Assembly (NCBI RefSeq): GCF_036169555.1
Contig: NZ_CP108032.1
Coordinates: 6,882,001-6,946,000 of the forward strand
Direction of reading: 5' to 3'
Source of the DNA: Streptomyces sp. NBC_00306
Lineage (GTDB): Bacteria; Actinomycetota; Actinomycetes; Streptomycetales; Streptomycetaceae
Length of the DNA: 64,000 nt
Position 1 is the stretch's first letter. Every line of letters begins with the position of its first letter. Shown here piece by piece: positions 45,881-53,329 of this stretch. The position numbers and the translations under genes are program-made. The notes under the pieces are model-generated. The model worked only from the letters and a program-made list of their open reading frames with translations. It ran no database searches and was not told where the DNA came from.

Positions 45881-46542
45881 TGCATTGCCTCCCAGAGCCG
45901 GCTCTGACGTGGGCCAGGCAACTGTGGAGTTGGATCTGTGAAGCTGATGGTCTGTCCGATTCCCCTCAAGATTTCGGTGTACTCCTCTGCGTGATCGAGC
46001 GCTGTGGTGGTCAAATCAATGACGAGGACGTCAGAGCCGGTAGGACGGGCGACTCCCAACCGTGCCTGGAAAACTGCCGCGTCACCGGTCTGGACTCCCG
46101 CAAGAGTCAAGATGTCCACCGGCGCGTTCGACAGGAGGCACGACACGAGTGCAGCTGGAGTGCCGCAAGGGAGATCCAGGAGCTCCCGATGCACAACTGA
46201 ACCCATGGGCTTGAGTACCAATTGGAGCGCGCAGTGAGCGGCTGCCAAGGTGGCGGTCGGAGCCCTGGTCGGAATGTTGGAGAGGGTCAGCACTGACGTC
46301 GTGACCTCCGCGTCATCACCCCTGTGAAGTCCGAAGGAAACGTGCAGAGTCCCCTGGTCTTGGAGATCACTCAAGAGGCCTAGTAGCACCTCGGACTCCC
46401 GCATCCGCTGATCGCGCAGAGGCGGATCGGGACAGACGACTGCAAGGTCCTCGATCACTTGATCGCGCAGTGCGGGCAAGGCCTCCGGAGCAATGTCGAT
46501 GAAGCCGGGAGGGAGACGGAACCAGCAGGGTGGGATGTCCAC
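45877..46542 (-). CDS. Hypothetical protein of the type VII-like cassette
   Basis: A 221-residue soluble protein, MDIPPCWFRLPPGFIDIAPEALPALRDQ onward in pattern, with LHVSFGLHRGD, VLTLSNIPTRAPTATLAA and VLVIDLTTTALDHAEEYTEILRGIG. No domain is recognised. AGGAG seven bases before the GTG supports the start. The gene follows the putative secreted protein by 10 bp and shares its lower GC. If that protein were a toxin, this would be the position for an immunity gene, but nothing in the sequence shows toxicity. Confidence 0.68.
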   Translation of the reverse strand: MDIPPCWFRLPPGFIDIAPEALPALRDQVIEDLAVVCPDPPLRDQRMRESEVLLGLLSDLQDQGTLHVSFGLHRGDDAEVTTSVLTLSNIPTRAPTATLAAAHCALQLVLKPMGSVVHRELLDLPCGTPAALVSCLLSNAPVDILTLAGVQTGDAAVFQARLGVARPTGSDVLVIDLTTTALDHAEEYTEILRGIGQTISFTDPTPQLPGPRQSRLWEAMQ

Positions 46543-46552
46543 GACACAGCTC

Positions 46553-47785
46553 CTAACGTGTCAGTTGAGTCCAGGTCCGGGCTGCGTTGACGCCTGCTCC
46601 AGGACCGTCAGATGCTGCGATGCGAGCCCCGTCGATTCCAGTTGCGGTGTTCCTGACTCGCTCGTCGTCCTCAGCAGGGGTGAGGCCAACCCCAGCGGTG
46701 ATTACCGCGCTGCCTGCGAGGCCCGTCTGCAAGGGTTTTTCAACGTCCGGGCTGGTTCGGCGGACCACCCACTCCAGGACGGGCTTGGGCGCTTCGTCGG
46801 CTTCACGCATGGCAACGCTCGAATCAGCGCCGAAGGCGCGAGCGCTGTTCCGGAACGTTGTGGAGGCGCTGTCTCCAGCCGCGATGCTTGATCGACTCAC
46901 TGCGGTCACGCCCTTAGCCCCCTGAGCGACAGCACCAACGCCGGGCAGCGCGCCAAGGGCGTCCCCGCCGAGAGTGACGGCACTGGACCAGAATTGACCG
47001 TTGAACTTGCCTTGTGTGAAACCGGCCTTCAGCGCAGAGCTGTGCTTTGGATCGCTGGCATGCGAGACCAGTGCGGCGAGACTCAGACCTGCTGCAGCGA
47101 AGAGCAGCGGCACGGTCACCGGTGCCGCCGCAAAGATGGCCAAGAGCGCGACCGATGCCGAGAGCAGGCTCAGAACGTCACCGAGATTGTCGTCGAGCCA
47201 GTCCGCGGCCCTACTCAACACCCCCGGCTTCTTCGGCGCCAACCGCTCCGTCGCCTCGTTCAACCCCTTCGCAATCCGCCCCGCCTCCGCCCCATGCGCC
47301 TCCTCCAGCTCCCGCGCCAGCTTCCGGACCGACGCGAGCGCCTCCCGCGCCTTCGTCACCGACTCCGCCGCCGCCCGCAGCTCCGGTTCCGGCGTCGACG
47401 CGGCCGCTCGCAGCAGGTCGTGGTGCGCCTCCGCCTTCGTGATCGTCGCCGTGTCCAGCTTCGCCTGGGTGTCGTAGCGGCGGGCCGTCGCCTGGTAGCT
47501 CACCAGGTCGTCGTGCCAGCGGCCCAGTTGCTTCGCCGCCTTCGAGACCGACCTGTGCGCGTTCTTCAGATACCTCGGCAGTTCACCGTCGATCGCGGCG
47601 CGGAACGCGTCCGCCGCCTCGCCGCGCCAGAACGAGCTCTGGCCGAGCAGCTCGCTGACCAGACGGTGCGCCGTGCCCAGGGCCTCCGCCGAGGAGGTGA
47701 GTTTCGTCTGGAGCGTGGACACCGCCGACGGGTTTCCCGGAACCGGGTTCCATCCCAGGTGCGGGTAGTCAGGCGCGGGGGTCAC
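46553..47785 (-). CDS. Putative type VII-secreted protein (WXG-like N-terminus)
   Basis: A 410-residue protein. The N-terminal helical region, residues 1-150, has a WRGEAADAFRAAIDGELPRYL segment like WXG100/LXG-type proteins, followed by long helices rich in Ala/Glu. Around residues 205-265 two hydrophobic helices appear (DVLSLLSASVALLAIFAAAPVTVPLLFAAAGLSLAALV). The C-terminus lacks any toxin motif I know. The DNA for the C-terminal half (46560-47220) is visibly less GC-rich than that for the N-terminal half, which suggests an exchanged C-terminal module as in polymorphic secreted proteins. The start overlaps the preceding WXG-like gene by 17 bp. Confidence 0.72.
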   Translation of the reverse strand: MTPAPDYPHLGWNPVPGNPSAVSTLQTKLTSSAEALGTAHRLVSELLGQSSFWRGEAADAFRAAIDGELPRYLKNAHRSVSKAAKQLGRWHDDLVSYQATARRYDTQAKLDTATITKAEAHHDLLRAAASTPEPELRAAAESVTKAREALASVRKLARELEEAHGAEAGRIAKGLNEATERLAPKKPGVLSRAADWLDDNLGDVLSLLSASVALLAIFAAAPVTVPLLFAAAGLSLAALVSHASDPKHSSALKAGFTQGKFNGQFWSSAVTLGGDALGALPGVGAVAQGAKGVTAVSRSSIAAGDSASTTFRNSARAFGADSSVAMREADEAPKPVLEWVVRRTSPDVEKPLQTGLAGSAVITAGVGLTPAEDDERVRNTATGIDGARIAASDGPGAGVNAARTWTQLTR

Positions 47786-48080
47786 CGACGTGCACCGCCT
47801 TGAAGGCCGCCACGATCGCGCGGTTCACCTGGACGTAGCCCTGGTGGCTGAGCCGCACACCGTCGTTGACCGACCTGATCCGCCCGTTCAGTTGCTCCGC
47901 GCCGTACTTCCAACGCCGCTGGAACCCGTCGCACGCCTCGTCGAGTTCCTTGGTGCCCAACTGGTCCGCCCGTACATGCTCCAGTGCCCCTCTTGCCTCG
48001 GCGAGCGACGTCAGCGAGCGGTCCAGGGCACGTGAGAACCGGCCCAACTGGTCGGTGTCCACCTGAAGATCCACATCCAT
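47769..48080 (-). CDS. Small WXG100/ESAT-6-like protein
   Basis: A 103-residue mostly helical protein (DVDLQVDTDQLGRFSRALDRSLTSL, FQRRWKYGAEQLNGRIRSVNDG, QVNRAIVAAFKAV). The length, two-helix layout and central W-containing turn resemble ESAT-6/WXG100 proteins, often the partner of a larger secreted protein in type VII systems. It opens the four-gene minus-strand cassette and overlaps the next gene by 17 bp. No EccC ATPase or other secretion component is in the window, so export would depend on machinery elsewhere. Confidence 0.7.
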   Translation of the reverse strand: MDVDLQVDTDQLGRFSRALDRSLTSLAEARGALEHVRADQLGTKELDEACDGFQRRWKYGAEQLNGRIRSVNDGVRLSHQGYVQVNRAIVAAFKAVHVGDPRA

Positions 48081-48375
48081 GGCCGACCACCCTGGCAGAT
48101 CATCGCCCGAATCGGATAAACCGTGTCACTCCGACAGGTGGTGCGGCCCGGAGCACTGAGGGCGCGCAAGCGGCGTGCGTGAATCAATCGTGCGCGCTAG
48201 TGCGCCCCCTTGGAACTCCACGACCGGAACACCCCTTCGTCAACGCGCCCCTACGTTGGTACTCCGCCCGGTGGGGCCTGGGGCCGCGAGGAGTCGCCCC
48301 GGGGAGCCGGGCGCTGTGTGCGCCGACGGTATGGGGATACCGGCTCGGCGCCGTACCAACCATTGGGGGGAATCC
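48081..48375. other. Divergent intergenic region
   Basis: 295 bp between the WXG-like gene and the lipoprotein gene. It must carry promoters for both directions; I find no convincing box pair, hairpin or repeat. A GGGGGG tract (48365-48370) is the ribosome-binding site for the lipoprotein. Confidence 0.4.
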
Positions 48376-49203
48376 ATGGTGACGATCCGACGCAGAACGC
48401 ACCGGTCGGCGGCCTTGCTCGCCGCGCTGTGCCTGTGCTCCCTGGCGACGTTGACGGCATGCGGTGACGGCGGTGACGGCGGCGACGCATCGGACACGGA
48501 GACAACGGCCAGTACGTCCGAGACGGCGCCGGCCACCGCTACGCCGGACGAGGACACTTCCACGCCGACGGAGAGCGAGAGCGACAGCACAGAACCGGAC
48601 GAGGAGACCACGGAGGCGGAGGACGACACCATCGACACCATCGACACCACCGACACCGGTGACGAGGGGACGGAGTCCGACGAATCGAGCAGCTCGTCCG
48701 ACGCACCGCACGGCACCTGGACCGGCAACGCGAGGATCAGCGTCGATTTCGAGGACCCCGGGTGCGCCGCCTCGTCGCAGACGTACAGCTTGCCCGCGAC
48801 GCTGATCATCGACGATCCGGCAGGCTCGGAGAGCAACGACTTCCACCTCTCCTGGGCCAGTGACAGCCAGAGTGCGGCGGGCGCCTTCGGGGTGACCTCC
48901 GCGCTCAGCGGGACCGACACCACGGACGGCGAGTCGGTGGAGACCGGCTACTGGTCGCTCACCGACGACGGGGGCGGGGACATCTCCGGGAGCCTGACGG
49001 ACACGGGCGGTTCGCAGGGGCTCGCGCTCAATCTGGTCTTCGTGCCCAAGCCCCTGTTCCCGTGCAGCGGGTACACCCCGTTCGCGTACTCGATGGCCGA
49101 AGGCACCACGCTGGAAGGCACCCTGACCGAGGACTCCGCCTCGCTGACGCTGAGCGGCACGACGAGTGACGGGACGAGGAGCTTCCGTGTCGAGTGGTCC
49201 TGA
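48376..49203 (+). CDS. Lipoprotein with Thr/Glu/Asp-rich linker
   Basis: A 275-residue lipoprotein. The signal peptide ends with the lipobox LTAC (Cys at residue 29). An acidic, Thr/Ser/Glu/Asp-rich spacer of about 80 residues follows, then a beta-rich domain (HGTWTGNARISVDFEDPGC, TLIIDDPAGS, YWSLTDDGGGDISGSLTDTGGSQGL, LFPCSGYTPFAYSMAEG). The domain is of unknown family. The frame ends inside the next gene (17-bp overlap), so it forms an operon with that gene and the M48 peptidase. Confidence 0.8.
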   Translation: MVTIRRRTHRSAALLAALCLCSLATLTACGDGGDGGDASDTETTASTSETAPATATPDEDTSTPTESESDSTEPDEETTEAEDDTIDTIDTTDTGDEGTESDESSSSSDAPHGTWTGNARISVDFEDPGCAASSQTYSLPATLIIDDPAGSESNDFHLSWASDSQSAAGAFGVTSALSGTDTTDGESVETGYWSLTDDGGGDISGSLTDTGGSQGLALNLVFVPKPLFPCSGYTPFAYSMAEGTTLEGTLTEDSASLTLSGTTSDGTRSFRVEWS

Positions 49204-49903
49204 CCCGCGGCTGCCGTCCGCCGAGGAGTCCGCCGCGGCCGTCCTGGACGCGTGGTCCCTCCGTATCGCGTCGGCGGCGGCCCCGCACGAGGCCGACTTC
49301 GCCCCGCACACCGCCCGCGTCTATGCCGCGGGCGGCCGCGGCCGGCGGGTGCTGCTCCGTTCCGCACCCTCCACGCCCGGCGGCTCCGGCGGTGAACTCG
49401 TCGCCGCACTACCGCTGTTGTGGGACGCGCTCGCCACGTCGTACCGGCTGCTGGAGTCCGCCCTCGGGTCACCGGCCGTCGGCAACGCGGTGTCGGGGGC
49501 CGCGCTGCTCCTCGCCATGAAGAGACGCGAGGCGCCGCCCGAGGATCCGGCGGCGCCGACACAGCCCGCGCCGGCGGACCCCGCCCTGTCGTCCGGCCCG
49601 CAGCCGACCCCCGAAGCCCGCCCGGACACTCCCGCGGCTCCCGAACTCGCGCGCCTCGTCGATGCCGTGGTCCGCGTTTCCGCGCTTCTCCAAGGGCGCG
49701 GCGTGAGCCGTCAGGAGGCCGACCGGGCTGCGGCGGAAGCGGTGGCCGCGCTGTACGAGGGCCACGACGACGGCGCCCTCGCCTTCCTCGGCCTGCTGAC
49801 CGGAGGCGACCCGCCCGCCGGCCCCGGTGGCCGCCGGGGACCGGCCGTCTCCTTTCCGCGCAGGCTGGCCGGCTGGTGGCGAGGCCGTACGGAGGAGGCA
49901 TGA
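49187..49903 (+). CDS. Hypothetical protein in lipoprotein-M48 operon
   Basis: A 238-residue protein beginning at the GTG at 49187, with GAGGAG upstream. It is Ala/Pro-rich: helical N-terminal part (SAEESAAAVLDAWSLRIASAA, ELVAALPLLWDALATSYRLLE), a Pro-rich middle, and a helical C-terminus (LVDAVVRVSALLQGRGVSRQEADRAAAEAVAALYEGHDDGAL). No signal peptide or membrane helix is evident. Its stop overlaps the start of the peptidase gene (ATGA). It may be a cytoplasmic partner or regulator of the peptidase; no family is recognised. Confidence 0.7.
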   Translation: MSSGPDPRLPSAEESAAAVLDAWSLRIASAAAPHEADFAPHTARVYAAGGRGRRVLLRSAPSTPGGSGGELVAALPLLWDALATSYRLLESALGSPAVGNAVSGAALLLAMKRREAPPEDPAAPTQPAPADPALSSGPQPTPEARPDTPAAPELARLVDAVVRVSALLQGRGVSRQEADRAAAEAVAALYEGHDDGALAFLGLLTGGDPPAGPGGRRGPAVSFPRRLAGWWRGRTEEA

Positions 49904-51429
49904 AGCGCGCCCGCGCCGAGACCCCGGCCTGCGATTTCGCGGCCGGACTCACCGACGGACCGATCGACGCCACCGACGGATCGGCCGACGCCGGGGACGG
50001 ACCGATCGACGTCACCGACGGATCGGCCGGCGCCCCGGACGGACCGATCGAGGCCACCGACGGACCGATCGACGCCGCCGTCGGACTCGCGTCGCCTCCA
50101 CCGCCGTGGCTGTGGCTCGCTCTCGTCATGTACCTCTACGAGCTGCCCTCGACCGCCGAATGGTGGCACGAGCAGGTCACCTGGCTCTGGACCTCCGAGG
50201 TGTTCGGCCCCGAGGTCGTCGGGGGTGCCGCCTTCGCGGCGCTGCGTGTCACCACGATCAGCCAGGCCATGCCGACGCTCATCGTGCTGGCCGGCCTCGC
50301 GACCGTCCTGCTGCCGCACATCCGCGGCCGCTGGACGGAATGGCGTCACGCGCTCGTCGACGCCCGCGGAGACGCCCGCGGAGTCGAGGCGCCAGGTGCG
50401 GAGGAGACGTGCCGCGAGATCCAGGAACTGCTCGATCGGTATGCGCCGGGGGCCGTCCTCATGGTGTCGCTCACCGGCGGCGGCCCGCCCATCCGGGTGT
50501 ACGCGCGGGGCTGGCGGACACGGCGGGTCGCCGCGTCCCTCGGGTACATCGGCATGTGGCACAGCCATCCCCGGCGGGCCCGCGCGTTGCTCGCGCACGA
50601 GGCGGCTCACCTCACCCGCGGCGAATACCTCATCACCGGGCTCGGCAGCCCGTTCACCACGATGGTCACGGCTTGGCCCGTGGTGTTCCTCGCGCTCGGG
50701 GTGGGCCCGCTGATCTGGCTCGCCATCGCACACCACCCCTCCGGCTCGCTGATGAGTGCCCAGGTGCTCACCGTGATGGTCAAGCTGCCGCAGATGCTGA
50801 TCGTGCCCGTGGCCGCCCTCTGGTGCATCGAACTGGCCGCGGACCGGTACGCCGTGGAGGCTGCGGGGCGCCGCACCGTCGCGGAGGCGCTCCGGGCAGC
50901 CCACGAGCGCGAGTCCCGGATCCGGCGGGCGGGCTCCGTACTGCACCACCCGCCACGGTGGTTGAGGCGCTGGTTCCTCGCGCGGGCCCACCGGCCCTCC
51001 GCGCCGCTGCTCCTGCTGATGGCCGGTCCGCTGGCCCTGCTCGTACAGGCCGTGGTGGTCACCGCCTTCGCCGTGCCCAGTCTGATCCTCGCGGGCGATC
51101 CGGCCCGGAACGCCGTGGCGAGCAGCCTGGATCTCGCGCACCGCAACCTGCTGCCCGTACCGCTGTGGACCGCGATTCTGGTGATCCTGCTGGTGTGGCC
51201 GACCGTGGAAGGTTTCTGGCCGCGGTTGTGGGGTGCACCCCGGCCCTCCGGGCCCGGGCCGTCCGGTGTCCGCCGTCCACGCCTGCATCTCGTGGCCGCG
51301 CTGCTGCCGGCCACCGTCCTTGCGGCGGCTCTGCTGCCGCACAGCGGTGCGCTCGAACGCGACCCAGTGCTGCGGCCTGTGCCGGCCTCCGCGGCCCAGA
51401 ACGACGACTCTCAAACCTCTGCCCCGTGA
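49900..51429 (+). CDS. Integral membrane M48-family zinc peptidase
   Basis: A 509-residue polytopic protein. Zinc motif LLAHEAAHLTRGEY gives HExxH, and the third ligand is probably the Glu in CIELAADRYAVEAAG, as in M48/HtpX-type peptidases. Membrane helices flank it (PTLIVLAGLATVLLPHI, PVVFLALGVGPLIWLAIA, LPQMLIVPVAALW, LLLLMAGPLALLVQAVVV and more). Unusually, the first 60 residues hold a six-copy, seven-residue repeat of the TDGPIDA type. GGAGGAGG upstream and ATGA overlap fix the start at 49900. It may process envelope proteins, possibly the lipoprotein of the same operon. Confidence 0.85.
   Translation: MKRARAETPACDFAAGLTDGPIDATDGSADAGDGPIDVTDGSAGAPDGPIEATDGPIDAAVGLASPPPPWLWLALVMYLYELPSTAEWWHEQVTWLWTSEVFGPEVVGGAAFAALRVTTISQAMPTLIVLAGLATVLLPHIRGRWTEWRHALVDARGDARGVEAPGAEETCREIQELLDRYAPGAVLMVSLTGGGPPIRVYARGWRTRRVAASLGYIGMWHSHPRRARALLAHEAAHLTRGEYLITGLGSPFTTMVTAWPVVFLALGVGPLIWLAIAHHPSGSLMSAQVLTVMVKLPQMLIVPVAALWCIELAADRYAVEAAGRRTVAEALRAAHERESRIRRAGSVLHHPPRWLRRWFLARAHRPSAPLLLLMAGPLALLVQAVVVTAFAVPSLILAGDPARNAVASSLDLAHRNLLPVPLWTAILVILLVWPTVEGFWPRLWGAPRPSGPGPSGVRRPRLHLVAALLPATVLAAALLPHSGALERDPVLRPVPASAAQNDDSQTSAP
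49951..50076 (+). repeat. 21-bp coding repeat, six copies
   Basis: Six in-frame 21-bp units encode TDGPIDA, TDGSADA, GDGPIDV, TDGSAGA, PDGPIEA and TDGPIDA in the N-terminus of the M48 peptidase. The units are similar in DNA as well as protein, so they spread by tandem duplication. Copy number changes would keep the frame. Confidence 0.92.
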
Positions 51430-51470
51430 CGATTCTGAAAAAATGTTCGGGATCTCTTGAGTCGAATCGC

Positions 51471-51493
51471 CGCCGTCTCCGTATCTGACGGCG
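51471..51493 (+). terminator. Hairpin after the M48 peptidase gene
   Basis: CGCCGTC / GACGGCG with a nine-base loop, about 40 bases after the peptidase stop codon. It is followed by TTGCGCT rather than a U run. It may terminate the lipoprotein-M48 operon. Confidence 0.5.
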
Positions 51494-51591
51494 TTGCGCT
51501 CCGATGTCCGCTCGGCGGGTGAGGGCACGGACCGACTTGGCAGAGTGGCAGCCGGTCCCCGGCGTATGAGCAACCAGAAAGGGACGGACTT

Positions 51592-52995
51592 GTGAGGAAC
51601 AGACAGAGACACAAGCGGTCCAGATGGATCGGCGTCACGATCGCCGGTGTGGCAGCACTGGCCGTGGGCGGCGGGGCTGTGCTGATGACGAACAACAGCG
51701 CGTCGGCGTCGCGGGAATCCGCGAGCCAGCAGGCGGCCGCGCAGGCGACGATGACGCTCAACTGCCCCGATGTCTCTGCCCGTCTGACGGACGTGCCGCA
51801 GGAGGCGCGGCCCGCCGTGGACACCGAACTCGCCAAGCTGGACACCCAGGTCGCGGACGCCTACGGGCAACTCGCCACCGGCGCGAAGACGGACAAGGAG
51901 TGGGTACGCACCAGCGTGCTGGACCCGCTGTCTTCCGAGCGGCGTCAGTCGCTCGACCGCATCGGCGCCGAGATCGGCAAGGTCGCCCAGCGGCCCGCCG
52001 GACTGGACTCGCTGGCGGCCTGCACGGTACGCAAGGAAGAGGCGGCCCCCGCCGTCGCGGCCGCGAACGGCTCGGCGGCCCCGAGCGCACCCGCGGCAGG
52101 CGGCCAGGCGCAGAACGCCCCCAGCCGTGCGGACTTCGTGGACATCCGCAAGGTGCGGCCCAACGTCGTCACGCCGCGTCAGAAGGCCAACGCCTCCAAG
52201 GGCACCTTCTCGTCGCGCTGCGGGCGCAACGAGAACAAGCACTTCAACCCCGACAACGTCATCGTGGCACCGGGTGTGAGCAACGGCGCCCACCACATGC
52301 ACGACTACGTCGGCAACCTCGAGACCGACGCGTTCTCCACCAACGACGACCTCGCCGGGGCCGGGACGACCTGCACCAACGGCGACCGCTCCACCCACTA
52401 CTGGCCGGTCCTGCGTCTGCGCAACGGCAAGAACGAGGCCGACGCGAACCTCCCGGGCGGAGGCCAGGACGGCAACGTCGGCCGCATCCTCCAGCCCGCC
52501 TCCGTGCAGCTGACCTTCCGCGGCAGCCCGGTCGGCAAGGTCGCCGAGATGCCCACCTTCCTGCGCATCATCACGGGTGACGCCAAGGCCTTCGTCAACG
52601 GCACGGCCAACGCCAACGCCTCCTGGAGCTGCACCGGCTTCGAGAACCGGCAGCTGAAGGACAAGTACCCGCTGTGCCCGAGGGGCAGCAACGTCGTGCG
52701 GACGTTCAACTTCCAGAGCTGCTGGGACGGCGCGAACATCGACAGCGCCAACCACCGCACCCATGTGGCCTTCGCCCAGGCCAACGGAGCGTGCCCGCAG
52801 GGCTTCCGCGCGATCCCGCAGCTCGTGCAGAGGATCACCTACAAGGTGACACCCGGATCGGTCTTCGCGGTCGACAGCTTCCCCGAGCAGCTGCACAAGC
52901 CGGTCACGGACCACGGCGACTTCATCAATGTGATGTCCAAGTCGCTGATGAAGAAGGCGGTGAGCTGCATCAACGGCGGCCGCAAGTGCGGCTGA
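51592..52995 (+). CDS. Secreted DUF1996 domain protein
   Basis: A 467-residue exported protein. The GTG at 51592 starts a signal/anchor (WIGVTIAGVAALAVGGGAVLM). A helical stalk of about 130 residues and an Ala/Pro linker follow. From about residue 180 the DUF1996 domain begins (FVDIRKV, KGTFSSRCGRNENKHFNPDNVIVAPGVSNGAHHMHDYVGN, STHYWPVLR). The repeated histidines in GAHHMHDYVGN and cysteines (WSCTGF, SCWDG, ACPQGF) mark the family, found in secreted proteins of bacteria and fungi with unknown activity. It is followed by a hairpin terminator. Confidence 0.9.
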   Translation: MRNRQRHKRSRWIGVTIAGVAALAVGGGAVLMTNNSASASRESASQQAAAQATMTLNCPDVSARLTDVPQEARPAVDTELAKLDTQVADAYGQLATGAKTDKEWVRTSVLDPLSSERRQSLDRIGAEIGKVAQRPAGLDSLAACTVRKEEAAPAVAAANGSAAPSAPAAGGQAQNAPSRADFVDIRKVRPNVVTPRQKANASKGTFSSRCGRNENKHFNPDNVIVAPGVSNGAHHMHDYVGNLETDAFSTNDDLAGAGTTCTNGDRSTHYWPVLRLRNGKNEADANLPGGGQDGNVGRILQPASVQLTFRGSPVGKVAEMPTFLRIITGDAKAFVNGTANANASWSCTGFENRQLKDKYPLCPRGSNVVRTFNFQSCWDGANIDSANHRTHVAFAQANGACPQGFRAIPQLVQRITYKVTPGSVFAVDSFPEQLHKPVTDHGDFINVMSKSLMKKAVSCINGGRKCG

Positions 52996-53006
52996 GCAAC
53001 TGACGC

Positions 53007-53048
53007 GTGGTGCCGCGGTGACCCGGGGAGGGTTCGCTGCGGCACCAC
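53007..53048 (+). terminator. Hairpin after the DUF1996 gene
   Basis: A perfect 10-bp stem GTGGTGCCGC / GCGGCACCAC around a 22-base loop, then TGTTTCG. It lies 12 bases past the stop codon and before the first tRNA-like gene. Confidence 0.7.
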
Positions 53049-53127
53049 TGTTTCGTACGGCCGGTGGGCGCGGCCCCGCCGGCTCACCCCGGCCACCCGC
53101 CCCGGTGAGCCATGGCCGGGGGCCCGA

Positions 53128-53142
53128 TAGGATCCCCGCAAT
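53128..53142 (+). promoter_or_regulatory. -10 region shared with the tRNA-like gene at 59.2 kb
   Basis: TAGGATCCCCGCAAT starts with a typical TAGGAT -10 hexamer, and transcription would begin at about 53140, just before the first tRNA-like gene. The gene near 59252 is preceded by TAGGATCTCCGGCAA, the same motif with two differences. Confidence 0.55.
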
Positions 53143-53144
53143 GT

Positions 53145-53216
53145 CCGGCCGTAGCGCAGAGGCAGGCGCACCGCCTTCTCAGGGCGGACACGCCGGTTCG
53201 AATCCGGCCGGCCGGA
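53145..53216 (+). tRNA. tRNA-like gene, anticodon CTC (Glu-type reading)
   Basis: It folds as a cloverleaf of 72 bases. Acceptor CCGGCCG/CGGCCGG, D arm GCGC-AGAGGCAG-GCGC, anticodon arm CCGCC-TTCTCAG-GGCGG, four-base variable loop, T arm GCCGG-TTCGAAT-CCGGC, then A. U33 is present and the anticodon reads CUC. Flanking TGT (53142-53144) and ACA (53216-53218) pair to prolong the acceptor helix to 10 bp. It differs from the usual tRNA-Glu design in D arm and acceptor and shares its D arm with two other genes here, so a special role or weak aminoacylation is possible. CCA is not fully encoded. Confidence 0.7.
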
Positions 53217-53226
53217 CAGGCCGGAC

Positions 53227-53299
53227 GGTCCCGTAGCGCAGAGGCAGGCGCAACGACCCCACACGGTCGGTCACGCCGGTTCGAATCCGGCCGGGACCA
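53227..53299 (+). tRNA. tRNA-like gene with irregular anticodon loop (reads CAC)
   Basis: Eleven bases after the first tRNA-like gene. Acceptor GGTCCCG/CGGGACC, D arm identical to the first (GCGC-AGAGGCAG-GCGC), T arm GCCGG-TTCGAAT-CCGGC identical as well. The anticodon arm is irregular: a five-pair stem CGACC/GGTCG leaves a six-base loop CCACAC, and the other register gives four pairs with an eight-base loop. Neither has U at position 33. A scanner may call it Val (CAC), but it does not look like a normal decoding tRNA. It is probably co-transcribed with the first. Confidence 0.6.
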
Positions 53300-53329
53300 C
53301 GCACAGAACGACGGGGGACGGGGCGGCGG

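Noticed and set aside
49711..52914. 1067-codon minus-strand frame across the M48 and DUF1996 genes
   Set aside because: It spans two genes and an intergenic hairpin; composition is that of an antisense shadow.
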